From: Campylobacter sp.
GTDB taxonomy: Bacteria > Campylobacterota > Campylobacteria > Campylobacterales > Campylobacteraceae
Assembly (NCBI GenBank): GCA_017506845.1
Contig: JAFVMP010000194.1
Span: 1-6,675 of the forward strand
Direction: 5' to 3'
DNA: 6,675 nucleotides
This document shows positions 1-5,625 of this stretch, piece after piece. The notes beneath the pieces are model-generated. The model was given only the letters and a program-made list of their open reading frames with translations. It did no database searches and was not told the origin of the DNA. The translations under genes were made by a program, and so were the position numbers. How positions within the stretch are numbered: the first letter of the stretch is position 1; each line of letters starts with the position of its first letter.

Positions 1-492
1 GTTGATACAGCACATTCTAGCACAACTTTTAAAATCAAACACCTACAAGTTAGCAATGTAACTGGTTCATTTGGCAAATTTACTGGTGAAGTAGATATCA
101 CAAACAAAATTCCATCTAGCCTTACAGCTACAATTGATGTTAATTCAATCAATACAAACAACGATGGTCGTGATGCTCACCTTAAAAAGGCAGATTTCTT
201 TGATAGTGCAAAATTTCCGCAAATCAAATTCACAATGAAAAGCTTTGAAAATGAAGGCGATGGAGAAGGTAAAATTAAAGGCGATCTAACAATTAGAGAT
301 GTTACAAGACCAGTTGAGCTTGATTATGAATTTAGCGGTACAGGTAAAAATAGAAAAGGTGTTGAAATCATAGGATTTAGCCTAGAAGGCGAAATTAAAA
401 GAAGTGATTTTAACTTTGCTCCAGAGTCTAGCACAGTCGCACTTGGCGATAAAATTAAGATAAATATCGATATCGAAGCAGTTAAAAAATAA
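1..492 (+). CDS. YceI-family periplasmic lipid-binding protein (5' end outside window)
   Basis: The open frame enters the window in phase at base 1 and ends at TAA 490-492, giving 163 residues. The visible start, VDTAHSSTTFKIKHL, matches the beginning of the mature YceI domain (VDxxHSxxxFxxKHL). It is followed by a VTGSFGKFTGEV stretch and a central block (GRDAHLKKADFFDSAKFP) typical of the family, then alternating beta-strand segments to the end. The missing part should therefore be only about 20-25 codons of signal peptide. YceI proteins are secreted lipocalin-like beta barrels that bind isoprenoids or other amphiphilic molecules in the periplasm; the Campylobacter and Helicobacter members are of this type. 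The ligand cannot be read from the sequence. An internal ATG at 235 is not a credible start because the conserved domain begins well upstream. The family assignment is firm; the exact physiological role is not known. Confidence 0.9.
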   Translation, partial: VDTAHSSTTFKIKHLQVSNVTGSFGKFTGEVDITNKIPSSLTATIDVNSINTNNDGRDAHLKKADFFDSAKFPQIKFTMKSFENEGDGEGKIKGDLTIRDVTRPVELDYEFSGTGKNRKGVEIIGFSLEGEIKRSDFNFAPESSTVALGDKIKINIDIEAVKK

Positions 493-498
493 TACTTT

Positions 499-518
499 GA
501 GTGGCTTATGAGCCACTC
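499..518. terminator. Hairpin between convergent yceI-type gene and dps
   Basis: A perfect 8-bp stem (GAGTGGCT, 499-506, and AGCCACTC, 511-518) closes a TATG loop. It begins 6 nt after the YceI stop codon and lies 8 nt beyond the dps stop on the other strand. The flanks are AT-rich but have no long uninterrupted T tract in either direction, so it is a plausible bidirectional terminator rather than a textbook intrinsic one. Confidence 0.65.
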
Positions 519-526
519 TTATTAAA

Positions 527-964
527 TTATGCTAAAGTAGCCTTAATCATCCAGATTTTTTTCTCTAGACTTGCATAATTTTCTTGTGCTATAGCTACAG
601 TTGTATTATCACCTGCACTTTCAGCAATCTCTTCAAGTTTTTTAAACTCAGCCAATAGATATACAAAAGCATCTTTTAAAGCTTCAATTACTTCTACTGG
701 AGTATAGCTATCTTTGCTAACTACTGGAGCTTTAGCAACTTTTAAAAGCTCATCAGTTTTTGTAATTGCTTTGCCGCCTAGTTGAATAGCGCGCTCAGCC
801 ATCTCATCAAAAAGCTCAGCAAGTTCATTATACTCTTTTTCAGTATATTCATGAATTGAAAAGAATTGCAAGCCTTTTACATTCCAGTGATAATCATGGA
901 AAGCTACAAACAAGCTATGTGCATCAGCTTGAAGTTGGTTAAGTTGTGTTACTACATTTTTCAT
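527..964 (-). CDS. dps: Dps/NapA family ferritin-like DNA-protection protein
   Basis: A 145-residue protein with the complete Dps fold, close in length to H. pylori NapA (144). The ferroxidase ligands expected between subunits of the dodecamer are present: His26 in the HDYHWNVKG motif, His38, then Asp53 and Glu57 in LFDEMAER. The C-terminal [10 protein letters not shown] matches the family end. There is no lysine-rich N-terminal tail, so DNA binding, if any, would not be of the E. coli tail type. Known role of the family: oxidise Fe(II) with peroxide, store ferric iron and limit Fenton damage in the cytoplasm. The start is ATG at 964, preceded by AAGGA at 971-975 with 6 nt spacing. dps follows pgi on the same strand after a 110-nt gap that contains its own promoter and inverted repeats, so it is probably regulated independently by iron or peroxide. 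Confidence 0.96.
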   Translation of the reverse strand: MKNVVTQLNQLQADAHSLFVAFHDYHWNVKGLQFFSIHEYTEKEYNELAELFDEMAERAIQLGGKAITKTDELLKVAKAPVVSKDSYTPVEVIEALKDAFVYLLAEFKKLEEIAESAGDNTTVAIAQENYASLEKKIWMIKATLA

Positions 965-970
965 TTTTTA

Positions 971-998
971 TCCTTTATATTTAAGTTGTGTAATTATA
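971..998 (-). promoter_or_regulatory. dps promoter (-10 box) and ribosome binding site
   Basis: On the minus strand a perfect TATAAT lies at 998-993, with T-rich DNA upstream and no clear -35, as is usual for Campylobacter sigma-70 promoters. Transcription would start near 986, giving a leader of about 22 nt that carries AAGGA (975-971) 6 nt before the ATG. Not experimentally verified; inferred from pattern and position. Confidence 0.7.
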
Positions 999-1014
999 CA
1001 CAGAATTAACTTAA
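981..1014. promoter_or_regulatory. Nested inverted repeats over the dps -10 box (candidate operator)
   Basis: An inner inverted repeat, TGTGTA (987-992) and TACACA (997-1002) around ATTA, covers the -10 box. An outer pair, TTAAGTT (981-987) and AACTTAA (1008-1014), encloses it, with 5 extra bases on the right side. Such symmetry over a -10 box suggests a repressor site. Fur or PerR are natural candidates for a dps gene, but the sequence does not identify the regulator. Confidence 0.4.
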
Positions 1015-1026
1015 AAAAGTATAAAG

Positions 1027-1049
1027 TAAATAATAATTTTTATTATTTA
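1027..1049. repeat. Perfect A/T-only palindrome upstream of dps
   Basis: The arms TAAATAATAA (1027-1036) and TTATTATTTA (1040-1049) are perfect 10-bp complements around TTT. The site lies about 30-50 bp upstream of the dps -10 box and 26 bp after the pgi stop codon. It could be an operator or upstream element for dps, or a weak stem ending the pgi transcript. Its purely A/T composition makes chance more likely than for a mixed sequence. Confidence 0.45.
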
Positions 1050-1074
1050 GGATATTTTACTATTTAAGTTAAAT

Positions 1075-2295
1075 TCAACTCTCTTTACTCTCTAATAGCT
1101 TTTTAAGTATTCTCTTACCAGCTTCTACGCCTGGCTGGTCGTAAGTATTGATACCTAGCATTAATCCAGTTGCGCTAGTAAGTAGCTCGTAATAGTATAT
1201 TAACCAACCACAATGCCACTCATCAAGCCTATCAATAACTAACTCATCAATACTAATCATCTCACTAGCCAAAGCCTGCATAGTAGAATGCGCTTGAGCA
1301 TTAAAAACCTCAGCTATACTTTTGCTATTTACAAAATCACATCCATTTAAAAAATCCAAATTTAAATCTGGCACTGTGATGCTATTGCCGTGATCTTTAA
1401 TAGTGATAAATGTTACTGTCTTATCCTTTACCCCCTCCATTATAAGCTGTAAAAATGAGTGTTGATCTTTACTGCCAACTAATCCAACTGGTGTTAGCCC
1501 TAGTCTTTTATAGCCACGCTTTTTACCCAAGCTCTCTGCCCATAGCTGCACATACCACTCATTAAAGCTTGTTAATCTATCACTATAACTAAATAGCACA
1601 TTTATCTTAGCACTACTATGTGTGGCGTAGTGATAGGCCTTTTGCAATACCCCATCATCATTTCTACTTAAATATTGTTCTTTTGCACTATTAGCTCCAG
1701 CTAAAAGCTCGCTTATATCAGCTCCACATAGTCCAAGTGGTACAAGCCCGATGGCTGAAAGAACGCTAAATCTTCCACCGACATTCTTTGGAATATTAAA
1801 AATCTTAGCTCCAACTTTTTTAGCATAGCTCTCAAGCGGACTATCTGGATCAGTAATAAAGATAAAATTCTCATAACTTTTTATAGCAAATTTTGCTAAA
1901 ATATACTTATATATAGATATAGTTTCAATTGTAGTACCTGACTTACTTGAAATTATAAATAGCGTTTTACTAGGATCGATTTTAGCACACTTTTTTTCTA
2001 TACTGTATGGATCAAGATTATCTAAAAATATTAGCTCTTTTTGCAAATTTAGCATATCATATAACGCTTTAACTCCAAGAGAGCTTCCACCTACTCCTAC
2101 AAGCACTACACTATCAAATTCACATCTAAAAATCTCATTAATCCTACCAACCATATCTACTCCAAGGCTAGGTAGATGATAATAACCAATATCATCACCG
2201 CTTAGCTCATCATTCATTCGCCTAGCATAGCTATTGATTGTTGTGATATTTTTTGGGCTAAATTTGAGATTATTTACTACCATATTCATGCTCAT
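1075..2295 (-). CDS. pgi: Glucose-6-phosphate isomerase
   Basis: Interconverts fructose-6-phosphate and glucose-6-phosphate in the cytoplasm. Campylobacter generally lacks phosphofructokinase, so the enzyme is expected to run in the gluconeogenic direction and feed sugar-nucleotide synthesis. The 406-residue protein is a short PGI (E. coli has 549). It has two SIS-type lobes: VGVGGSSLG (66-74), the phosphate-binding loop SKSGTT (117-122), the first PGI signature around NVGGRFSVLSAIG (171-183), a KDQHS motif (276-280) and the second signature YDQPGVEAGK (385-394), whose Lys394 is the conserved catalytic lysine. The reading frame begins inside the end of galU. ATG codons at 2295, 2289 and 2283 are all possible starts and none has a clear Shine-Dalgarno sequence, so translation is probably coupled to galU. 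The last of these would shorten the protein by only four residues. Function is secure; the start is not. Confidence 0.95.
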   Translation of the reverse strand: MSMNMVVNNLKFSPKNITTINSYARRMNDELSGDDIGYYHLPSLGVDMVGRINEIFRCEFDSVVLVGVGGSSLGVKALYDMLNLQKELIFLDNLDPYSIEKKCAKIDPSKTLFIISSKSGTTIETISIYKYILAKFAIKSYENFIFITDPDSPLESYAKKVGAKIFNIPKNVGGRFSVLSAIGLVPLGLCGADISELLAGANSAKEQYLSRNDDGVLQKAYHYATHSSAKINVLFSYSDRLTSFNEWYVQLWAESLGKKRGYKRLGLTPVGLVGSKDQHSFLQLIMEGVKDKTVTFITIKDHGNSITVPDLNLDFLNGCDFVNSKSIAEVFNAQAHSTMQALASEMISIDELVIDRLDEWHCGWLIYYYELLTSATGLMLGINTYDQPGVEAGKRILKKLLESKES

Positions 2296-3100
2296 AGAAG
2301 AAATTAGTCGCTTCTACATATCCAGCTACACTACCACAATCAAACCTTCGTCCTTTAAATTTATAGGCTAAAACCATTCCATTTTGCGCCTGTTTAAGTA
2401 ACGCATCGGTGATTTGCACCTCACCATTTTTACCTGGATTAGTATGTTCTATGATCTCAAATATATCTGGAGTTAAAATGTATCTGCCAATTATTGCTAA
2501 ATTTGTTGGTGCATCTTTTGGATCTGGCTTTTCTATCATATCATTTACCATTATTAGATCATCTTCTATAAATTTACCATCTATAACGCCATAGCTACTG
2601 ATAGTTTCTTTTGGCACTTCCATTACAGCTACTATGCTGCAACGATATTTCTCATAAATTTTTACCATTTGAGCTAAGACATTTTCACCATCTTCATTAA
2701 CGCACAAGTCATCAGCTAAAATTACGCCAAATGCCTCATCTCCTACAAGACCCTTGCCACTATAAATTGCATCACCTAAACCTCTCATGTGAGTTTGACG
2801 AGTAAAACTAAATGTACAATGCTCCATTAACTCTCTAATATCAGTTAATAGATACTCTTTGCTAGTTCCAGCAATTTGATGTTCTAGCTCATAGCTAATA
2901 TCAAAGTAATCTTCTAGCGCTCTTTTACCACGCCCAGTAACAAAGGCCATATTATTCATACCAGCTTCTCTAGCTTCATCTACACCATAGTGGATAAGCG
3001 GTTTTGTCAATATTGGCAACATCTCCTTTGGTAAGCTCTTAGTCGCTGGTAAAAATCTAGTCCCATATCCAGCAGCAGGAAAAAGGCAGGTTTGTATCAT
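2270..3100 (-). CDS. galU: UTP--glucose-1-phosphate uridylyltransferase
   Basis: Makes UDP-glucose from glucose-1-phosphate and UTP, the precursor for glucosyl and galactosyl residues in lipooligosaccharide, capsule and glycans. The 276-residue protein is a complete GT-A nucleotidyltransferase. It carries the nucleotide loop FPAAGYGTRFLPATKSLPKE near the N-terminus, RGLGDAI for base and sugar contacts (about 106-112), the metal-binding ADD (about 129-131), VNDMIEKP (about 185-192), GEVQITDAL (about 226-234) and GRRFDCGS near the C-terminus. The start is taken as ATG at 3100 because AAGGA (3112-3108) is 7 nt upstream; an adjacent in-frame GTG at 3103 would add one residue but sits only 4 nt from that site. 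Its last codons overlap the start of pgi. It follows flgS on the same strand after about 60 nt in which I see no convincing promoter or terminator. Confidence 0.96.
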   Translation of the reverse strand: MIQTCLFPAAGYGTRFLPATKSLPKEMLPILTKPLIHYGVDEAREAGMNNMAFVTGRGKRALEDYFDISYELEHQIAGTSKEYLLTDIRELMEHCTFSFTRQTHMRGLGDAIYSGKGLVGDEAFGVILADDLCVNEDGENVLAQMVKIYEKYRCSIVAVMEVPKETISSYGVIDGKFIEDDLIMVNDMIEKPDPKDAPTNLAIIGRYILTPDIFEIIEHTNPGKNGEVQITDALLKQAQNGMVLAYKFKGRRFDCGSVAGYVEATNFFYEHEYGSK

Positions 3101-3107
3101 CACTATA

Positions 3108-3112
3108 TCCTT
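3108..3112 (-). promoter_or_regulatory. galU ribosome binding site
   Basis: AAGGA on the minus strand. Its 7-nt spacing to ATG 3100, against 4 nt to GTG 3103, favours the ATG as the galU start. Confidence 0.7.
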
Positions 3113-3162
3113 AGTATGTAAAAATTTGTTAAATTTACCCCAAATTTACTTAAAAAGCACTT

Positions 3163-4146
3163 TTAAGGTAGGCTAATTGTAAATAGTTTTGGTTCATTTT
3201 GAACTGCAACTGAGCCTTTATGAGCGTTTATAATCTCTAAGCTAAGCGCAAGACCCAAACCATTACCTTTAAGCTTTGTAGTCTTAAACGGCTCAAATAT
3301 TGTTCCACTAGGTAGCTGCACACCACTATCACTGATATAAAAATTATGCATACCATCTTTAAATTTATGTTCTATGCTTACTACACCGCCATCATCATCA
3401 CTCTCTTCAATCGCATCAATTGCATTAAATATAAAGTTACAAAATACCAAATCAAGTAAATTTATATCACCGCAAATCACCCCATCAAAACCGCTAAATT
3501 TAAACTCGATATCTTTAGTAAATGCATATTGTGCAACCGCCTCGCCACACATAATCTCTAAATCTTTTAACTCAAATTCATTTGTACTTATTTGAACACC
3601 TTTGGTAAAAAGTAAAGTTGCCTTTATAATCCCCTCAACTCTATAAATAGCCTTTTTTATCTCTTCTATTAATGGTCGATTTCTATCATCTATTCGTTTT
3701 AAAAGTGTACTAGTTAATAATGAAATTGAACCTATTGGATTGCGAATCTCATGAGAAAGATGTGCTGCTACTGCACCCATTGATACTAGTCTAGCGCTTC
3801 GTTTTTCATCAGTTATATCAGTAGCTAAAATTATTTTATTTTGCATATTATGAGTAATTTTAATAGCATAAACCCTACCATCAAATTCAACCTCTTGAGT
3901 ACTTTTTTCCATATTAATACTAGGCAAGATATCCATAATTTGCTTGGCTTTATCATTACTTAGCATTACTTCGCCACTAGTACTAATCGCCCATAGTGAT
4001 GCACCTAAACTCTCGACAATCCCTTGGGTAAACTTTTGCAAATTTGCATAGGACTCACCTAATACTTTATACTCTTTTTCTATTAAATATGTCTGTTCTA
4101 TTAGGCTTTTTAGCCCCTCTTCTATACTTTTTATATTCTCATTCAT
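3163..4146 (-). CDS. flgS: Soluble sensor histidine kinase of the FlgS type (flagellar two-component system)
   Basis: A 327-residue kinase with no signal peptide or transmembrane segment, so it is cytoplasmic. Order of parts (from ATG 4146): a helical N-terminus (SLIEQTYLIEKEYKVL), a PAS-like region at about 45-115, the phosphoacceptor H-box HLSHEIRNPIG with His132, and an HATPase domain with N-box NFIFNAIDAI (Asn241), G1 box SDSG, F-box FEPFKTTK and G2 box GNGLGLAL. Length, solubility and the N-terminal sequence fit FlgS, which in Campylobacter phosphorylates the NtrC-type regulator FlgR to switch on sigma-54-dependent rod and hook genes once the flagellar export apparatus and MS ring are assembled. 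The frame extends to a TTG at 4173, but ATG 4146 has AAGGA 5 nt upstream and is preferred. It overlaps the DUF234-like gene by 8 nt. No response regulator is adjacent, as expected when flgR lies elsewhere. The kinase call is certain; the FlgS identity is likely. Confidence 0.88.
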   Translation of the reverse strand: MNENIKSIEEGLKSLIEQTYLIEKEYKVLGESYANLQKFTQGIVESLGASLWAISTSGEVMLSNDKAKQIMDILPSINMEKSTQEVEFDGRVYAIKITHNMQNKIILATDITDEKRSARLVSMGAVAAHLSHEIRNPIGSISLLTSTLLKRIDDRNRPLIEEIKKAIYRVEGIIKATLLFTKGVQISTNEFELKDLEIMCGEAVAQYAFTKDIEFKFSGFDGVICGDINLLDLVFCNFIFNAIDAIEESDDDGGVVSIEHKFKDGMHNFYISDSGVQLPSGTIFEPFKTTKLKGNGLGLALSLEIINAHKGSVAVQNEPKLFTISLP

Positions 4147-4951
4147 ATAAATCCTTAAAATCATCAAGTCCAAACAAAATCACTCTATTATCTCTAAGCC
4201 CTAAAAGCTCATTGCTAAAGCCAGATTTTGAAAATAACGCTATCTTATCCCAATTTATTTTAGATTTTTCACACTTTTGCATTAATAAATTTAGTATATT
4301 TTTGCAGATTTTTCGCTCCTTATATTTAGCTTCGGCCACTAAAGTAAAACCATCATAACTAGTGTAGATATCAATCTCATTTTCCTTATCCCAATAGCTT
4401 GAGATTTGCTCTTTTGGAATATTTAAACTTTTTGAGAGTAGCTCAATGCTTGCTAGTTCAAACTCAAGCGAGCAGTAGTGGTCAAATTCTACTTTTATCT
4501 TATCCATTACAGACTCTTTATCACCAGCTTTTAAAAGCTCTAAATTTGGCTCAATAAATCTAAACCAAAATCTATAAAAACGCTTTGTAAAGTGAATTTT
4601 ATCTTGAATTTGATATCTTCGCAACTCTTTTTTGAGCTTTTGGTGACGATTTTTAACCGGTTTTATCTCTTTTGAGTACTCAAATTTGATAAATCCTTTA
4701 GTATTTAGCTCACTAATTATAGCCAAGCTAAGCGCTCTAGGTAGATATTTACTTGCTACAAATCTCTTTCTATCACCCTTTGCAAGGCGCATTAGAAATA
4801 TTTTCGCCTCATCATGATAGAAACTAAATTCGCTACAAAAATTATCAAATTTAGTTAAAATTTCACTATCAATCGCCTCAAAAATATCATCATAGCCACT
4901 CACAACTCTATCAAAAACAAAGTAAAACTGCAGATATTTTAAGGTATTCAA
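4139..4951 (-). CDS. DUF234-like protein with PD-(D/E)XK nuclease-type motif, function unknown
   Basis: A 270-residue cytoplasmic protein without membrane segments. The C-terminal half resembles DUF234, the domain usually fused behind an archaeal-type AAA ATPase: YQIQDKIHFTKRFYRFWFRFIEPN (first 20 residues at 113-132), FDHYCSLEFE (156-165), and EIDI (192-195) followed by VAEAKYKERK (205-214). The acidic residues Glu163, Asp194, Glu207 and Lys209 are arranged like a PD-(D/E)XK restriction-endonuclease fold. Residues about 45-95 could be a winged helix, which in the full-length family lies between ATPase and DUF234. No Walker A or B motif is present, so the ATPase is absent. The start is TTG at 4951: it is the first possible start after an in-frame TAG just upstream, it follows a TATAAT promoter by about 28 nt, and the next in-frame ATG is more than 50 codons later. 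Overlap with flgS suggests a shared mRNA, but no function can be assigned. I believe a similar gene lies beside flgS in C. jejuni; this is recollection. Confidence 0.75.
   Translation of the reverse strand: MNTLKYLQFYFVFDRVVSGYDDIFEAIDSEILTKFDNFCSEFSFYHDEAKIFLMRLAKGDRKRFVASKYLPRALSLAIISELNTKGFIKFEYSKEIKPVKNRHQKLKKELRRYQIQDKIHFTKRFYRFWFRFIEPNLELLKAGDKESVMDKIKVEFDHYCSLEFELASIELLSKSLNIPKEQISSYWDKENEIDIYTSYDGFTLVAEAKYKERKICKNILNLLMQKCEKSKINWDKIALFSKSGFSNELLGLRDNRVILFGLDDFKDLYE
4152..4156 (-). promoter_or_regulatory. flgS ribosome binding site inside the upstream gene
   Basis: AAGGA on the minus strand, 5 nt before ATG 4146 and inside the last codons of the DUF234-like gene. It decides the flgS start in favour of 4146 and indicates that the two genes are translated from one mRNA. 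Confidence 0.75.
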
Positions 4952-4978
4952 ATCACTCTAGCCTTTTAAATTTACAAA

Positions 4979-4984
4979 ATTATA
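4979..4984 (-). promoter_or_regulatory. Candidate -10 box for the DUF234-like/flgS transcript
   Basis: TATAAT on the minus strand. The predicted start near 4972 leaves a leader of about 20 nt before the TTG start at 4951, which supports that start. The -35 side overlaps the -10 region of the divergent dsbI promoter. Confidence 0.6.
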
Positions 4985-4989
4985 GCAAG

Positions 4990-5012
4990 TTTTGGTTATA
5001 ATAAAGCCAAAA
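4990..5012. repeat. Inverted repeat flanking the dsbI -10 box (candidate operator)
   Basis: TTTTGG (4990-4995) and CCAAAA (5007-5012) are perfect inverted arms separated by 11 bp that contain the plus-strand -10 box and part of the divergent promoter's -35 side. A dimeric regulator bound here could control both directions. The arms are short, so chance is possible. Confidence 0.35.
4997..5002 (+). promoter_or_regulatory. Candidate -10 box for the dsbI transcript
   Basis: TATAAT preceded by TTTTGGT, the Campylobacter-like T-rich -16 context. The predicted start near 5009 gives a leader of about 22 nt to ATG 5032. No good Shine-Dalgarno sequence is visible before dsbI. Confidence 0.6.
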
Positions 5013-5031
5013 TTTAACACAATGGTATTAA

Positions 5032-5625
5032 ATGAGTAGTAAAAAATTATGGATTTATATAGGTGTTTTTATGCTTTTTTGCGTCGGCGTGGCACATTTT
5101 ATATTTCAAAATTATCTATATATGCGTCCATGTGTGCAGTGTATCTATATACGGTATTATATGATTATAGCTGGGTTTGGAGCTATTTTTATAGCGATAT
5201 TTTATAAGCAGATTTTACTTTATATATTTGGGGTTTTAGTTTTTAGTTATGGGGCGATTTGTGGTCTTTTAGAGAGTTTAAAACTAAATACAATCCATCA
5301 AGCAATTGCCAATGCTAATCCATTTGGAGTAAAAGGCTGCCTTGATAGGCCTATTTTTGAGCTAAAAATTTCATGGGATGAGATTATGCCATCACTATTT
5401 AAAGCAACTGGAGAGTGCGGCCTTGATATGCCTATGCCACCACTTGGAAGTAAATTTGACCCACTTCAAGCCTATTTGATAGATTTATATCAAAATGGCT
5501 GGTATCTAATCCCAAACTTAAAGTTAATTAATATGGCACAAATTTCTGCTATTATATTTGGTTTGGTTTTGATTTTAGGAGCAATTTTATTAATATCAAG
5601 AGTTAAAAAGGTAAAAAATGGTTGA
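5032..5625 (+). CDS. dsbI: DsbI-type disulfide bond formation protein (DsbB family)
   Basis: A 197-residue inner-membrane thiol oxidase that passes electrons from a periplasmic DsbA-like partner to quinone. Four hydrophobic segments are visible at about 7-26, 43-58, 61-80 and 168-188, with two periplasmic loops between. The first loop has the redox pair Cys34-Val-Gln-Cys37 in YMRPCVQCIYIRY, and the long second loop has Cys103 (GVKGC) and Cys129 (TGECG). The sequence context (FxxYLYMxPCxQCxYIRY, IHxAxxNANPFGVKGC, GWYLIPNLKLINMAQ) matches DsbI, the DsbB relative paired with DsbL in uropathogenic E. coli, better than classical DsbB. It lacks the large periplasmic beta-propeller domain of the long C. 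jejuni DsbI. No dsbA/dsbL-like gene or aryl-sulfate sulfotransferase lies in the window, so its partner is unknown. Its last 8 nt overlap the start of the dynamin-like gene. Confidence 0.9.
   Translation: MSSKKLWIYIGVFMLFCVGVAHFIFQNYLYMRPCVQCIYIRYYMIIAGFGAIFIAIFYKQILLYIFGVLVFSYGAICGLLESLKLNTIHQAIANANPFGVKGCLDRPIFELKISWDEIMPSLFKATGECGLDMPMPPLGSKFDPLQAYLIDLYQNGWYLIPNLKLINMAQISAIIFGLVLILGAILLISRVKKVKNG
5608..5611 (+). promoter_or_regulatory. Ribosome binding site of the dynamin-like gene
   Basis: AAGG inside the last codons of dsbI, 6 nt before ATG 5618. It supports that start and joint translation with dsbI. Confidence 0.65.

Noticed and set aside
235..492. Separate 85-residue gene starting at ATG 235
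   Set aside because: The frame is open upstream to base 1 and encodes the N-terminal half of the YceI domain, so this ATG is internal.
2409..2594. Open frame of 61 codons on the plus strand
   Set aside because: Lies wholly antisense to galU, whose protein is well conserved; no ribosome binding site or recognisable product.
3150..3166. TTAAAA/TTTTAA inverted repeat at the flgS stop codon as a terminator
   Set aside because: Only A/T pairs in a 6-bp stem, no T tract after it on the minus strand; too weak to call.
3374..3595. Open frame of 73 codons on the plus strand
   Set aside because: Antisense to the ATPase domain of flgS; low-complexity Ser/Asn/Lys product typical of a shadow frame.
4147..4173. 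Nine-codon N-terminal extension of FlgS beginning at TTG 4173
   Set aside because: ATG 4146 has a well-placed AAGGA, and the extension only overlaps the upstream gene further.
4044..4358. Open frame of 104 codons on the plus strand with a hydrophobic start
   Set aside because: Antisense across the flgS/DUF234-like junction; both genes have family motifs and a ribosome binding site, and this frame has neither.
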